NCBI GenBank assembly: GCA_022823945.1
Contig: JAJEBK010000009.1
Span: forward strand, 124,001-188,000
From: Anaerolineae bacterium
GTDB taxonomy: Bacteria > Chloroflexota > Anaerolineae > Aggregatilineales > Phototrophicaceae
DNA length: 64,000 bases
Direction of reading: 5' to 3'
The stretch's first letter is position 1; each line of letters begins with the position of its first letter. Both the position numbers and the translations under genes were made by a program. The notes beneath the pieces were generated by a model, which did not search any database, was not told the DNA's origin, and saw nothing but the letters and a program-made list of their open reading frames with translations. Positions 1 to 9,572 of the stretch are shown in pieces.

Positions 1-3000
1 TTGTACCAGCCGCGCACGCGGAAATCGGCTTGATGAATGCCACTGGTATGAAAAACGGATATGCGCCGGTTCCAGGTGTTGGCGATATACAGTCGCCCGT
101 CGCTCGCTGTTGCCAAACCGGCCGGCTCGTCCAGTTCGCCGGTGGCGCTGCCACCGTTGCCGATGTCGAATTGGTGCACAGCCAAGCCAGCTTCCAACGT
201 ATAAACGCGAATGCGCTTGTTGCCTGTATCGGCGATGTAGATGCGTCCCGTGTTGTCGATGACCACATCGCGCGGACCCCAAAAGCCGTGGGTTGGATCG
301 GGCGGCGCGGCAAATCCATACTCGCCCGGCTCACCCCAGCTATAGATATGGTTGCCACCCCCATCAATATGCTGGATGCGGTAATTCCAGGTGTCGACCA
401 CCAGCATATCGCCATTTGACAACACGGCCACGCTGTTGGGGCGGTTGAAACGGATGCCGTCAGCGCCGCCGACCGTGCGCAGGGGCGAACCATCGACAGC
501 CGAGAATACCTGCACCTGGTGAGCAGTTTCGTCAGCGACATAGACTCTGCCGTCCACGACTGTCAGCGCCAGTGGGTGCTGCATGATCAATGCGCTGGTA
601 TTGAAATCGCCGAGCGGCAATCGTGGCTGCCAGTTGGCGGCGCATTGATTGACATCGGACGGCGCTTCGACTGGCACTTGGCCATCGCCGACGCCATATT
701 CCCAAATTTCGGCGGCGAAATCTTTGCGGATGAAAACATGCATGCGGTCGGAAACGGGCCAATTCGTCAACGAGAAATCCTTGCCGGTGGCCTCTGCATA
801 GCGGTCATAATCGCGCGCCCACCAGATATCAAAGATGCCTCGGCGCAGCGCTGACGCCTGCGTGTTGCCCGGCGAGAAATCCAACACATTCAGCAGCCGT
901 TCGGGCGTCAAGCCAAAATACTCTTGCATGGGCCACCACATGCGCATGTAGTCGCGTCGGATATAGCGGTCTTCCAGGATCGGTTCCACATCGCCACGAT
1001 GCCCGGCGCCGACCACCACAAAGGCAGCCTCTTCGGTATTTTGCAAGGTCGGATTGCCGCCCACGAAGACAGCCTTGGGGAAGTCGCGAAAGTACCAGCT
1101 ATAGGGCCACGACACTTCATCATCATAGGCGAAGCGCAAATCCTTGCCGTCGGTGGTGCGCAAGCTCATCTCGTTGATGTCATCCAGCACCCACTTCACG
1201 CCGGGAGCGGAATGGGCATATACCAGCAATTCGGTCGGCAGGTCATAATTGATGAAAGATGCCATCCAGGCCGCGCGAGCAGTCAAGGCGCACAGCAACG
1301 CAAAAATCGTGAGCGCGCACAAACGCCGCAAGTGCAGCCAGCCCAGATCGCGCGCCCAACGTGCCAGCAAAGCGCCACTGCCAACTGCCGCCAGCAGCGC
1401 AGCCAGCCATTGATAGGTGCGCTCCAGTTGATGCAGCGCCAAGCCCATGAAAGGCGGGTCGCCAACGATGTATGCTCCCACAACCTGGGCGCCAGCGATG
1501 ACGAACACCGGCATCGCCAGCAGCGCCAGCCAGCCGCTATTCCACAATTTGCGCTGGTTGATGCGTGATATCACGCCGCCGAAATACCAGGCGCTCATCA
1601 AGATCAGCGGCAGCGTCATGTGCGTGCCCAGCCAGGGCATCTTTTCGCCAGCTAGCGAATATCCGACCAGACTCAATATCGCCCACCAAGCCAGCAGCAG
1701 AACAAAAGACAAGCGCTTCAGCTTGCCGTCCTCTGTGGCGGCTTCACGAACAATCCGCGCTGTCGGTTCTTTCTCCGCGTCTTGTTCTGCCAATTCCGCT
1801 TCGAGCAGCTGCAACTTTTCCTGCTCGATGATTCGCTCGCGGCGCGCTTTCCAATAGCAGGTTACGCCCGCGAACATGGCGGTGACCGAGCCGATGATAG
1901 GCAGGAAAGCGTAAGTCGGCAGAATGATCATCAGGTAATAGTATTGTGGCTGGCTGCCGCGGCGCACCCCCTGCTGTTCCAGCCAATAACCCAGGCTATA
2001 GATCATGCCAGTGCCCAAGCCGGCGATATTCGTGAAGACGCTGGTGAAAAAGATGGCGAAAACCACATGGAATATCGTGGCGGATATCAGCCAGCGCTTC
2101 TTGTTCCAAGCCAAGCCGATGACCAGTGACAGAAGCGCCAGTGGCAGGAAGACTGACGCGCCAGCCAGGAATTGTCCGCTGCCGCCGCCAACGCCAGGCA
2201 CTGCCGACAACAGGCTGTTGACGCCCTCGGGCAGCGATGCGGCGAGAGCAGCAAAGGCCTCACCCGAACCGCCCATCATGCGCGTGAACAGGGCAGTGGT
2301 CCAAGGCAATATCAGGGTGATCATGAGCACGAGAAAATCGATTTCGGGGAATTGCTGCAAATAGCCCCAGAGGCCGCCAGGAGAATCGTCATCTTCTGGC
2401 TCGGCGATTCTGGTTCGCCGCCGGTCGCGCAGCAAGATCGCGCTGACGCCAAGCAAGATCGCCCAAAGCGCCAGTGGAGGCAGCCAGCTAATTGGCATAA
2501 CGGCTGTGTCTGTTGTATTTGTGTCTGCGGCGACGCTGGATTCCAACCCGTGCGAAAGCTCCTCGATGAATAGCAACCCGCCAGCAGTCAGCAGCGCCAT
2601 GAGGAAGATAAAGACCAGTTCGCGCCAGGGAATGCGCCTCATAGAATTGCGGAATGCGTAGAGTGCTGTTGTCGTCAAGACAAATCCGCCGCTGAATAAC
2701 GCAAGCGCCATCCAACCGGCAAAAGTTGACTGGTGCAAGTCGCTTAATGCGTCCCAGCTTGTGCCGCGACCCGGGATAATTTGCGCCGGGATAATGTCGG
2801 CGACGATATACATGCCCAAGGTCATCATCCCGCCCAGCAATATGCCCAGCATGATCTGTTGAAACAGGGGTTTGCCGCGCAAGTCCAAGCGAGCCTGCGC
2901 CAGCCGCACCAGGAAAAAGATCGTCAGGAAGCTGCCGAAAATGGCCAGGTAAATGAAGGCGGTTTCTTTTGACCCCAGATTCAAAATCATCGCCGCGGCG

Positions 3001-3548
3001 AAGAGATAGAGCCAATAAGCGCGCCGCCGAACGCGTTCCTCGCCATCCAGATATTGCAGGATGCAATAGGCCATGATCATCCCGAACAGGATGGATGGCG
3101 TATCATGGCGGATGTAGCGGTTGTAATAGAGCAGCAAAGGCGAGATCAAAATCATCAGCGAAGCCAGCAGCGCGCCCCACCTGCCCAGCCAGCGCCGCCA
3201 CAGCAATGGAAACATCACCAGCATGACGCCCAGCGCGGCAGTGTAGATGCGTCCGCTAAAGTCGCTGTCGCCGAAGAAGTAGAAGGACAGGGCAGTGGCA
3301 TGGAAGAGCACCGGACCGTGCATCAGCGGCGTATGCGTGAAATTGCCTTCGTTGTACAAGTTGTAGGAATAGCGCGTGTGCAGGCTCTCGTCGTGGCTCA
3401 TGACGCGCTCGCCCAGCATGTGAAAGCGGCTGAACACAGCCAGCAAGAAAATGAGGATCGCTGCGATGAGATACCAGTTTGCGGTCAGGCGCAGGCTCAA
3501 AAGGCGGCTGAGCGCGTTGTCTTCAATTTGATTGGGTGTCGTAATCAT
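1..3548 (-). CDS. Agl23-like (TIGR03663) membrane protein with C-terminal NHL beta-propeller, 3' end off window
   Basis: This reading frame is absent from the ORF track because it has no stop inside the window. It is open on the minus strand from an ATG at 3548 to base 1 (over 1180 codons). The N-terminus has a membrane segment, then the block VMSHDESLHTRYSYNLY followed by HGPVLFHATALSFYFFG, which matches the flippase-associated Agl23 family of GT-C-like proteins. Long hydrophobic stretches follow. The last visible part has repeats of the type VVDTWNYRIQHID and IANTWNRRISVF, typical of NHL propeller blades. It likely acts in lipid-linked sugar handling or protein glycosylation at the membrane, with the propeller outside; that role is inferred. 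It lies 55 bases after the anti-sigma gene and is probably the distal gene of the envelope operon. Upstream in-frame sequence has no better start; the Shine-Dalgarno is weak. Confidence 0.82.
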   Translation of the reverse strand, partial: MITTPNQIEDNALSRLLSLRLTANWYLIAAILIFLLAVFSRFHMLGERVMSHDESLHTRYSYNLYNEGNFTHTPLMHGPVLFHATALSFYFFGDSDFSGRIYTAALGVMLVMFPLLWRRWLGRWGALLASLMILISPLLLYYNRYIRHDTPSILFGMIMAYCILQYLDGEERVRRRAYWLYLFAAAMILNLGSKETAFIYLAIFGSFLTIFFLVRLAQARLDLRGKPLFQQIMLGILLGGMMTLGMYIVADIIPAQIIPGRGTSWDALSDLHQSTFAGWMALALFSGGFVLTTTALYAFRNSMRRIPWRELVFIFLMALLTAGGLLFIEELSHGLESSVAADTNTTDTAVMPISWLPPLALWAILLGVSAILLRDRRRTRIAEPEDDDSPGGLWGYLQQFPEIDFLVLMITLILPWTTALFTRMMGGSGEAFAALAASLPEGVNSLLSAVPGVGGGSGQFLAGASVFLPLALLSLVIGLAWNKKRWLISATIFHVVFAIFFTSVFTNIAGLGTGMIYSLGYWLEQQGVRRGSQPQYYYLMIILPTYAFLPIIGSVTAMFAGVTCYWKARRERIIEQEKLQLLEAELAEQDAEKEPTARIVREAATEDGKLKRLSFVLLLAWWAILSLVGYSLAGEKMPWLGTHMTLPLILMSAWYFGGVISRINQRKLWNSGWLALLAMPVFVIAGAQVVGAYIVGDPPFMGLALHQLERTYQWLAALLAAVGSGALLARWARDLGWLHLRRLCALTIFALLCALTARAAWMASFINYDLPTELLVYAHSAPGVKWVLDDINEMSLRTTDGKDLRFAYDDEVSWPYSWYFRDFPKAVFVGGNPTLQNTEEAAFVVVGAGHRGDVEPILEDRYIRRDYMRMWWPMQEYFGLTPERLLNVLDFSPGNTQASALRRGIFDIWWARDYDRYAEATGKDFSLTNWPVSDRMHVFIRKDFAAEIWEYGVGDGQVPVEAPSDVNQCAANWQPRLPLGDFNTSALIMQHPLALTVVDGRVYVADETAHQVQVFSAVDGSPLRTVGGADGIRFNRPNSVAVLSNGDMLVVDTWNYRIQHIDGGGNHIYSWGEPGEYGFAAPPDPTHGFWGPRDVVIDNTGRIYIADTGNKRIRVYTLEAGLAVHQFDIGNGGSATGELDEPAGLATASDGRLYIANTWNRRISVFHTSGIHQADFRVRGWY

Positions 3549-3603
3549 CTGGGCATAGACCTGCGGGACAGAAATGGGTTTGCCATAGCTGGCCGGGCGC
3601 GCA

Positions 3604-4134
3604 TCAACGCGGCTCGGGCGTATTTTGCAACTGCGGATAGCTGGCGTAGGCGCGTGGCGGGGTCGCGGCGCTCACTGCCGGGCGATTAAAATTGCCTGAA
3701 GTCGGTATGCGCGCGCGCGAGACCAACTGCGGCGCGGGACGCATCTCGGAAGTGGCAAGCGATGCGTGGTAGCCCAGCGCGATCGGCAGCAGCACCGCCA
3801 GGCAGATGGCCACGGCTGCCAGACCATAACTGAAGTGCAAGCTGCTGCGGCGGGCAAAGTCGCCCAGGGTGTTGATCGGCTTGGCTGGCGCGACCAGTTC
3901 GCCTTGCAGCGCCAGCCACATGCCATCCAGTTGTTGTCGGCTGGGGCGTCCCAGCGTCGGCAGTTGACAAGACAAATTGCGGTCGAAGGCGCGGTGGCGC
4001 ATATATTCGCGGTAACAGTCCGGGCACTCGTCAATGTAACGGGCGATTCGCCGCCGCGCAGCATCGGAAAGATCGCCGGCGACAAAACGCGCCATGTGTA
4101 CTTTGCAATACTGGTATTTGAAACGAATCAGCAT
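3604..4134 (-). CDS. Anti-sigma factor, zf-HC2-like, single membrane span
   Basis: A 176-residue protein directly downstream (13 bases) of an ECF sigma gene, the standard position for its antagonist. The N-terminal 45 residues look like a zinc-binding anti-sigma domain, with C10 and ECPDC (C37, C40). The His that normally precedes the CxxC pair by three residues is replaced (YIDECPDC), so the zinc site may be incomplete or use H13. One hydrophobic helix follows at about 103-121, then a Pro/Ala-rich tail that would be extracytoplasmic. It presumably holds the sigma factor at the membrane until an envelope signal releases it. The family call rests on context plus the CxxC block; the signal is unknown. 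Confidence 0.78.
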   Translation of the reverse strand: MLIRFKYQYCKVHMARFVAGDLSDAARRRIARYIDECPDCYREYMRHRAFDRNLSCQLPTLGRPSRQQLDGMWLALQGELVAPAKPINTLGDFARRSSLHFSYGLAAVAICLAVLLPIALGYHASLATSEMRPAPQLVSRARIPTSGNFNRPAVSAATPPRAYASYPQLQNTPEPR

Positions 4135-4147
4135 AGCTTCGGCTGCC

Positions 4148-4753
4148 TCAATGTACGCGCAGCATTTCTTCGAGCAAGCCCAGGCCGACCGTCTGCAGCG
4201 ACTGGCGCAAACGTTGATGCCCCAGGCGCACGCGGCTTTCGGCTGTTTTCTGCGGACAACCCATGACCTCGGCGATTTCGCGATAAGTCATGCCTTGTCC
4301 ATAGCGCAGCACGATCGCTTCGCGCAAGCGTGGCGACAAATCACCCAACGCGCGTGTAATCGAGTCGCTGGCGTCACGACGGATGACCGCAGCTTCGGGC
4401 GCTTCGGCTGGCGGCGCTTTTAACTCTGCGCCGAACCATTGCGATATGTCGACGGTCAGAAACCGTTTGCGCCGATAGGTATTGCGGCAGCGGCTGACGG
4501 CGATGGTATACAGCCAGGTCTTCAGCGCCGACTTGCGCGCATCGTAGCGATGCAGATTTTTGAACGCGTACAAGAACGACTCCTGCAAGATGTCTTCGGC
4601 GTCTTGTTCATTCATCAACAAGCTGTAGCACAGCCGATACAGACCCGCTGCGAACTGGTCGTAGAGCGCGGCATACGCATTTTGATCGCCATGCAGGGCA
4701 CGCGCGATTGTCGCGTCAATCTCGGCATTGGTTTGCCCGCGGCTAACGGTCAT
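4148..4753 (-). CDS. ECF RNA polymerase sigma factor (sigma70 family)
   Basis: 201 residues, normal for the ECF group. Region 2 lies at about 22-96 with the polymerase-binding and -10 recognition helices (YDQFAAGLYRLCYSLL, DAEDILQESFLYAF, LKTWLYTIAVSRCRN). Region 4 lies at about 135-190 with the helix-turn-helix MTYREIAEVMGCPQKTAESR. Regions 1 and 3 are absent, as expected. The next gene is its likely anti-sigma factor. Both sit inside a run of membrane glycosyltransferase genes on the same strand, so the pair probably couples envelope state to expression of the glycosylation genes; that link is inferred from position. The ATG is preceded by a moderate purine stretch (CAGAGG). Confidence 0.93.
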   Translation of the reverse strand: MTVSRGQTNAEIDATIARALHGDQNAYAALYDQFAAGLYRLCYSLLMNEQDAEDILQESFLYAFKNLHRYDARKSALKTWLYTIAVSRCRNTYRRKRFLTVDISQWFGAELKAPPAEAPEAAVIRRDASDSITRALGDLSPRLREAIVLRYGQGMTYREIAEVMGCPQKTAESRVRLGHQRLRQSLQTVGLGLLEEMLRVH

Positions 4754-4819
4754 AGTCGACGCCTCTGGACGGCTGTTGGGCTGGCACTTCTATATCTACA
4801 CATCGCCACGGCATTTTCC

Positions 4820-6832
4820 TCAGTTTGTCCAGGAACTCGCTGCTTGAGGTGGCACGCCATCATATACATCCTGTCGCAGCCAGACGATGAGCGCGTCTTC
4901 GCTCAAGTTACTCGCGGGGCGGCGGCGTGTCTGCGTCCACCAAGCGGGTATATCCCAGACACTTTGCTGTGTCCACGACCAGTTGCGCTTGAGCAAGAAG
5001 CGCTGCCCGACATAAGCGCCACCCAACTGTGTCGGCTGTGCGTCATCGTCCATCAGCACGATGGGCTCGCCGGCAGCTTGCAAGGCGCTGGACACAAACT
5101 GCGCATTGACATAATCGCGAAGCAGCCAGGCGATCATGCCTTCGCTGCTGATGCCATGTTGATGATCTTCGACGATGGTCATATTGAGATGAGGGAAACC
5201 ACCAGTTTGCCGCGCAGACAGCTCGTGCAAGGTGCTTTGCAGCAGCTTGACATCTTGGCTGATCGCCCGCTGACGCCAAATTCCATCGGGCATAGTCGCG
5301 GCAGCCGCCGCAATCCCCCAGCCACCGCCCAGCCCGGACAGCAGCATCAAGCAGAGAAAGCCCAAGCCGATACCCTGCAAACAGGTCCCCGCGCCCCAGT
5401 AATTCGCCAGCAGCAGACAGACCGCTACCAGAACAATCGATGTCAGCAGCAGCATACCCAGCGAATGCAGCAACCGCAACAAACTGGCGTCCGCCAGCAA
5501 TCCCAGCGCCTCGACCAATCCTGCGTCAGCTGGCAGCTCCAGCATCAGCCGCGCCGTTTGCATGAATTGCACAGACATAATCAGCAGCAGAGTCAATACG
5601 ACTGCGCCGATCAGCCACTTTACCCACCAATAGGCGGTGCTGTACAGTTCAGAGCCGTCATTTTCGCCGGCGTCGCGCCCCTCGTCATCGCCAGCGTCCC
5701 ACAAGATGACCACGCGCCTGTCGACCATCAGTTGGGCGATGCCATAACTGGCCAGCAAAGTCAGCGGCAGCACGACCCACATGGCGTCGGCGGCTCCTGC
5801 GCCGGGATAAAGCAGCAATGCCAGCGCGCCAACCAGCGCCCAGGCCGCGGCGAAGCGGTCGATGTAGGTCACAGCGCCATGCCGCCACAGCAGCCAGGCA
5901 CCGCCCAGGGCAAAGACGATCAACAGCGGTTCGTAGGCGAGCAGCGCCGCAAGCCCCAGTCTTGTGTTGTCGAGCCCAGTGCCATGCGTGACGCCAGCCA
6001 GCGCATTGGCGATCAACTGGCTGACAGTGCGCAGTCCAGCGGGGTTCAACATGAAACTAGTGGCCACCAAACCAACCGCGGCCAGTGGCACAAAAGCGGT
6101 CTGCCCCAGCGGGAAGGCGCGCAGCCGGCGCATGGCCAGTTGCAGGATATCATCGCCGGGCAAGTCGAGTCGTTGGGGAGCGCTGATCGCCGTCCGCCAA
6201 ACCGCCAACCACCCTGCCACCAGCATGATAACCAGCAGGGGAATGCCTGACGGGCTGGACAACAGTGTCATCAGCGTAACCAACAGGAAAGCCCAGCGCG
6301 CGTCTGACAGTCGCTGCGAATACCAATAGCGGCGGACCATCCATACAGCCAGCAGCGCAAACAACAGCATAAAACTGGTGCCATCGGCTGTGCGCGCAGA
6401 GGCGATTGGAATGGCCAGCAATGACAGCAAGCCCGCCCAAACGAAAGTCCGCGTTCGCCCCAAATGGTCGCGGAAAAGCAGGGGCGTCAAGGTCAGGGCA
6501 AAGCCGGCCAGCATGGGCACGATGCGCGCGCTGAACTCGTTCGCGCCGAGCAGGCTGAATGTGAGAATCTGGCTGATATACGTTAGCGGGCTGCTGGCGG
6601 CGCTGGCATTGCCCGGCGCATCGTCTTCGATGCTGTGCCAGGCGTGAAGCGCATTGCCAACTTCGACATCGCCAAGCGGCAAAGTGTCCAGCTCGGCGAC
6701 GCGCAATAGCAGCCCCAACAGCGCCAGGCACAAATAAGCCAGCCACTCGGCAGATATGTCCCGGCGGGCTGCGCTGTCATCCGCCTGTGCAGATGCCGCG
6801 TTCAAGTCATTCAGTCCCGATGTCGCTGTCAA
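4820..6832 (-). CDS. GT-C-like (GT39/Agl23-related) membrane glycosyltransferase-like protein
   Basis: About 670 residues with many hydrophobic helices. The segment PLGDVEVGNALHAWH followed by SSPLTYISQILTFSLLGANEF resembles the first extracytoplasmic loop of GT39 and Agl23 proteins, where an acidic residue binds the metal or lipid donor. The C-terminal part (about 520-660) is soluble and would face outward. The ORF track starts at 6970, which would overlap the upstream gene by about 120 bases with an uncharacteristic Arg/Gln-rich N-terminus. A TTG at 6832 preceded by GGGAG fits better and lies 17 bases after the upstream stop. Likely role: transfer of sugars from a lipid carrier on the outer face of the membrane. 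Substrate unknown. Confidence 0.72.
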   Translation of the reverse strand: MTATSGLNDLNAASAQADDSAARRDISAEWLAYLCLALLGLLLRVAELDTLPLGDVEVGNALHAWHSIEDDAPGNASAASSPLTYISQILTFSLLGANEFSARIVPMLAGFALTLTPLLFRDHLGRTRTFVWAGLLSLLAIPIASARTADGTSFMLLFALLAVWMVRRYWYSQRLSDARWAFLLVTLMTLLSSPSGIPLLVIMLVAGWLAVWRTAISAPQRLDLPGDDILQLAMRRLRAFPLGQTAFVPLAAVGLVATSFMLNPAGLRTVSQLIANALAGVTHGTGLDNTRLGLAALLAYEPLLIVFALGGAWLLWRHGAVTYIDRFAAAWALVGALALLLYPGAGAADAMWVVLPLTLLASYGIAQLMVDRRVVILWDAGDDEGRDAGENDGSELYSTAYWWVKWLIGAVVLTLLLIMSVQFMQTARLMLELPADAGLVEALGLLADASLLRLLHSLGMLLLTSIVLVAVCLLLANYWGAGTCLQGIGLGFLCLMLLSGLGGGWGIAAAAATMPDGIWRQRAISQDVKLLQSTLHELSARQTGGFPHLNMTIVEDHQHGISSEGMIAWLLRDYVNAQFVSSALQAAGEPIVLMDDDAQPTQLGGAYVGQRFLLKRNWSWTQQSVWDIPAWWTQTRRRPASNLSEDALIVWLRQDVYDGVPPQAASSWTN

Positions 6833-6848
6833 GCTGCCCAGCTCCCGC

Positions 6849-9572
6849 TCATGATGGCGCAAGCGCTGTTGCGTACACGCGCGATTGTCCGGATTCGCAG
6901 ACGACTGGCAGGCGCGCTTGCAGGATATCTTCACCCAGGCTGCCATATTGCGATTGTTCTGTTTGTCCATACAGTATATGCGTGATGCCCTGCCGCGCTA
7001 TGCTGCCTTCGACCGCAGCGAAGTCGGCCGCGGTGTAGAGTTGGCGCAGATCGTCACGCCGTGTGCCAGCGATGGCAGGATATGTATTGCCGCGCCACTG
7101 CTGTTCGTGATTTTCCCAGCCCAGCACATTGGGGATGCCCGCCAGAGTGCCGACGCGTCCGTAGCGAATGTCATAGGCTTTCTGCACCGCTTCAGCCACG
7201 ACCGCTTCATCGCGTCCGACCAACTCGCTCAAACAAGCGATGACAGCCTGGTCGTCTTGGTGCAATCCGCCCAGATCGCCCTGCAAAGAGAGCGGCTTTT
7301 GCACGATCACCGCATCTCCGTCCAGCAGCGCCAGGCCATCATGCAGCGATATGACGCTGTCTGCGCTGTCGTCCGATTGGTTGCCGCCCCGAGAAAAAAG
7401 CTGCGAACCGCTCGATACCATTTGGCCCGCCGCGACATGGCGAATGCTGTCGCTCCAGCCGGGTGGAGCAGTGTAGCGCGCTGAAACTTGTGCTTGCTGC
7501 CGACCCGTTTCGATCCAGGCGCGGTGATTGACGGCGGCAATCGTATAGGCTGTGCCGGCGATGACACTGGCAGTGGTGATGCCCACAATCCCCAGGCGAA
7601 GCAGCGCGTGCGGAGCGGGTTGCTGGCGCTCAAGTGTCATGCTGAACAGGGCATAGGCGCAAGCGATGCTCCACAGCGCCCAGGCCTGATAATAGAATTT
7701 GAAGACTGTGTTGATGCGAGCGCCAAAGTTGTCGCGCAGGTAGAAAAATTCAACGAAGAAGGCGAGCGCCAAACCCATGGCAATCAGCAGCAGGGAAAAA
7801 CCGGTCGCTGGCGGATAAGTTATCCAGCGGACCGCCACGAACTCATCGCGGCGCGGGTTATAGCGGGCGGGAAAGAGACGCGCCACAACAAGCGCCATGC
7901 CCAGCAGCAGCATGATCGCAACCAGGCTATGCGAAAGCCGTCGTTCCAGGACCATCCCCAGCCATTCAGAGCCGGTTTTCGCCGATGCCGAGCCGATGCC
8001 AGGGAAAAGCTGCTGCGGATAGGCGAGCGCTTGCGCCAGCGCAGCCACAGTCAGCAACCCCGCGCCGATGCCCAAGACCGCGCAGCCCACCCGCCAGCCA
8101 AGCCGCCAGTTGAAGCGGGGAGTCGCTCTGCCGCGCCAGCTTTCGACCAGCAAGTAGGCCGACAGGATGATGATGAAGGGACCAAACATGATGAAGAAAC
8201 GTGGAAAATAGCTTGGGTTGACCAGGTTGGGCAAGATGCCGCCAGCCTGCGAGCGAAATCCCACGAAATAGGGCAGGTATGCCAGGACAGCGACTGATGC
8301 CAGCTTCACAGCGAAGCCGGCCAGCCCCAGCCAATCGTATCCCTCCAGCCTGCCGCGTTCGCTGGTCATCAATCGGCGCAGCGCCTCGACACCAACCATG
8401 CCACACAGATAAATTGGACCATCCCAGGCATTCAGAAAAGCGAGACCGCCCAGCGCCACGCCATATAGAACGATCTCCCAGCCATTTGGATGTCTGCGCA
8501 GCAGCAGCAAGTTCAGCATCAAACCAATGGTTGCAACCACAAAAGGCAGCGCCAGCACATGGGGATGATTGTCCGCCAGCACGAAACTGAAAGCCGGGAA
8601 TTCGTCTATCGGCTGGTAACCAGTCAGAGCGCCGTCCAGAGTGTAGTCGCTCAGCACGCGGCTGGCATGAAACCACCACCAATGCGACCAAGCGCTGGTG
8701 TCCAGGTTCAGACGGGAATCCATTGTGGTGACCGGGTTGGCTGGCAAGTCGTCCCGTTGTTGGATGCCCCAAAACTCAAAGTATTCCGCAGGCGCCGCGC
8801 GTGATTGATAGGGCGCTTCAATCAGCCAGAACTGAAAGCTGCCCATCAGTGTCAACATCACCACAGCCAGGCCGCCAGCGATCAACGCGCTGCCAGGCAC
8901 AGCCGCCTGCCGCCCACGCGAGCGGACGAGATTGTAGGCCACGCCAAAAGCGCAACTACCGGTTAGCGCGACCAACATGGCATTTGTCAAAGTGAAGGCG
9001 ATTGTGCTGCTCAAGCCGCTGAGAAGTGACAGCCCTGCAGACATCACATAGCCCAGATAATAATAGCTGATTACGTACCCCGACATCCAGGGGTCGGCGG
9101 GAGGAAAGCTCGGGCTGCGCTGGCTGGCGCTGATGAATGCCAGCTCCATTGGTTTTTCGGTTGTGTACAGCTCTGGCTGAAAAGCGCGGAAGAGCGCCCA
9201 GGCGATGAATAAGGCAGCGAAGATCAATTCGCTTGTCACGACCAGCGCTATATTTTCGCGCCACCACTCGCGGATAGAGAATCCGCCAGGCAGCATCCAG
9301 CAACACAGGCTCGATCCCGCCAGGATCAACAGCCAGCAAAATACCAGGCTGCCCGCCGAGTTATCCAGGAATCCGTAACTGCCCAGCAGCCAATACAGCG
9401 ACGCCACCAGCAGCAGACCAATGGCGCGAGCCAGTGTATAGCCGCGGTCGGGCAATCCGCCCAGCAGCCGCCAGCACAAGGGCAGCACAGCCGCGCCGGC
9501 CAGCGCAATCCACAACCACCAGCCCAGCAAATAATGCCCTTCGCGCGACAGCCAATCGATAACCAATGTCAT
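6849..9572 (-). CDS. DUF2298 (Chlor_Arch_YYY) multi-pass membrane protein
   Basis: 907 residues, strongly hydrophobic, with about fifteen or more membrane helices. The diagnostic block of the Chlor_Arch_YYY family is clear: TTEKPMELAFISASQ, SFPPADPWMSGYVISYYYLG, and later ADNHPHVLALPFV. The family is known mainly from Chloroflexi and Archaea and is thought to be GT-C-like, but no reaction is established. The start codon overlaps the stop of the upstream DUF2298 fusion by 4 bases (ATGA), indicating translational coupling. The soluble C-terminus (about 700-907) resembles the end of the upstream paralogue, with GIPNVLGWENHEQQW corresponding to GLPSVLGWNFHQRQQ there, so the two arose by duplication. 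Confidence 0.9.
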   Translation of the reverse strand: MTLVIDWLSREGHYLLGWWLWIALAGAAVLPLCWRLLGGLPDRGYTLARAIGLLLVASLYWLLGSYGFLDNSAGSLVFCWLLILAGSSLCCWMLPGGFSIREWWRENIALVVTSELIFAALFIAWALFRAFQPELYTTEKPMELAFISASQRSPSFPPADPWMSGYVISYYYLGYVMSAGLSLLSGLSSTIAFTLTNAMLVALTGSCAFGVAYNLVRSRGRQAAVPGSALIAGGLAVVMLTLMGSFQFWLIEAPYQSRAAPAEYFEFWGIQQRDDLPANPVTTMDSRLNLDTSAWSHWWWFHASRVLSDYTLDGALTGYQPIDEFPAFSFVLADNHPHVLALPFVVATIGLMLNLLLLRRHPNGWEIVLYGVALGGLAFLNAWDGPIYLCGMVGVEALRRLMTSERGRLEGYDWLGLAGFAVKLASVAVLAYLPYFVGFRSQAGGILPNLVNPSYFPRFFIMFGPFIIILSAYLLVESWRGRATPRFNWRLGWRVGCAVLGIGAGLLTVAALAQALAYPQQLFPGIGSASAKTGSEWLGMVLERRLSHSLVAIMLLLGMALVVARLFPARYNPRRDEFVAVRWITYPPATGFSLLLIAMGLALAFFVEFFYLRDNFGARINTVFKFYYQAWALWSIACAYALFSMTLERQQPAPHALLRLGIVGITTASVIAGTAYTIAAVNHRAWIETGRQQAQVSARYTAPPGWSDSIRHVAAGQMVSSGSQLFSRGGNQSDDSADSVISLHDGLALLDGDAVIVQKPLSLQGDLGGLHQDDQAVIACLSELVGRDEAVVAEAVQKAYDIRYGRVGTLAGIPNVLGWENHEQQWRGNTYPAIAGTRRDDLRQLYTAADFAAVEGSIARQGITHILYGQTEQSQYGSLGEDILQARLPVVCESGQSRVYATALAPS

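Noticed and set aside
4439-6250. 603-residue plus-strand ORF
   Set aside because: It lies antisense to the sigma factor and GT-C-like genes and is Gln/His/Arg-rich, the usual result of reading a G+C-rich gene backwards.
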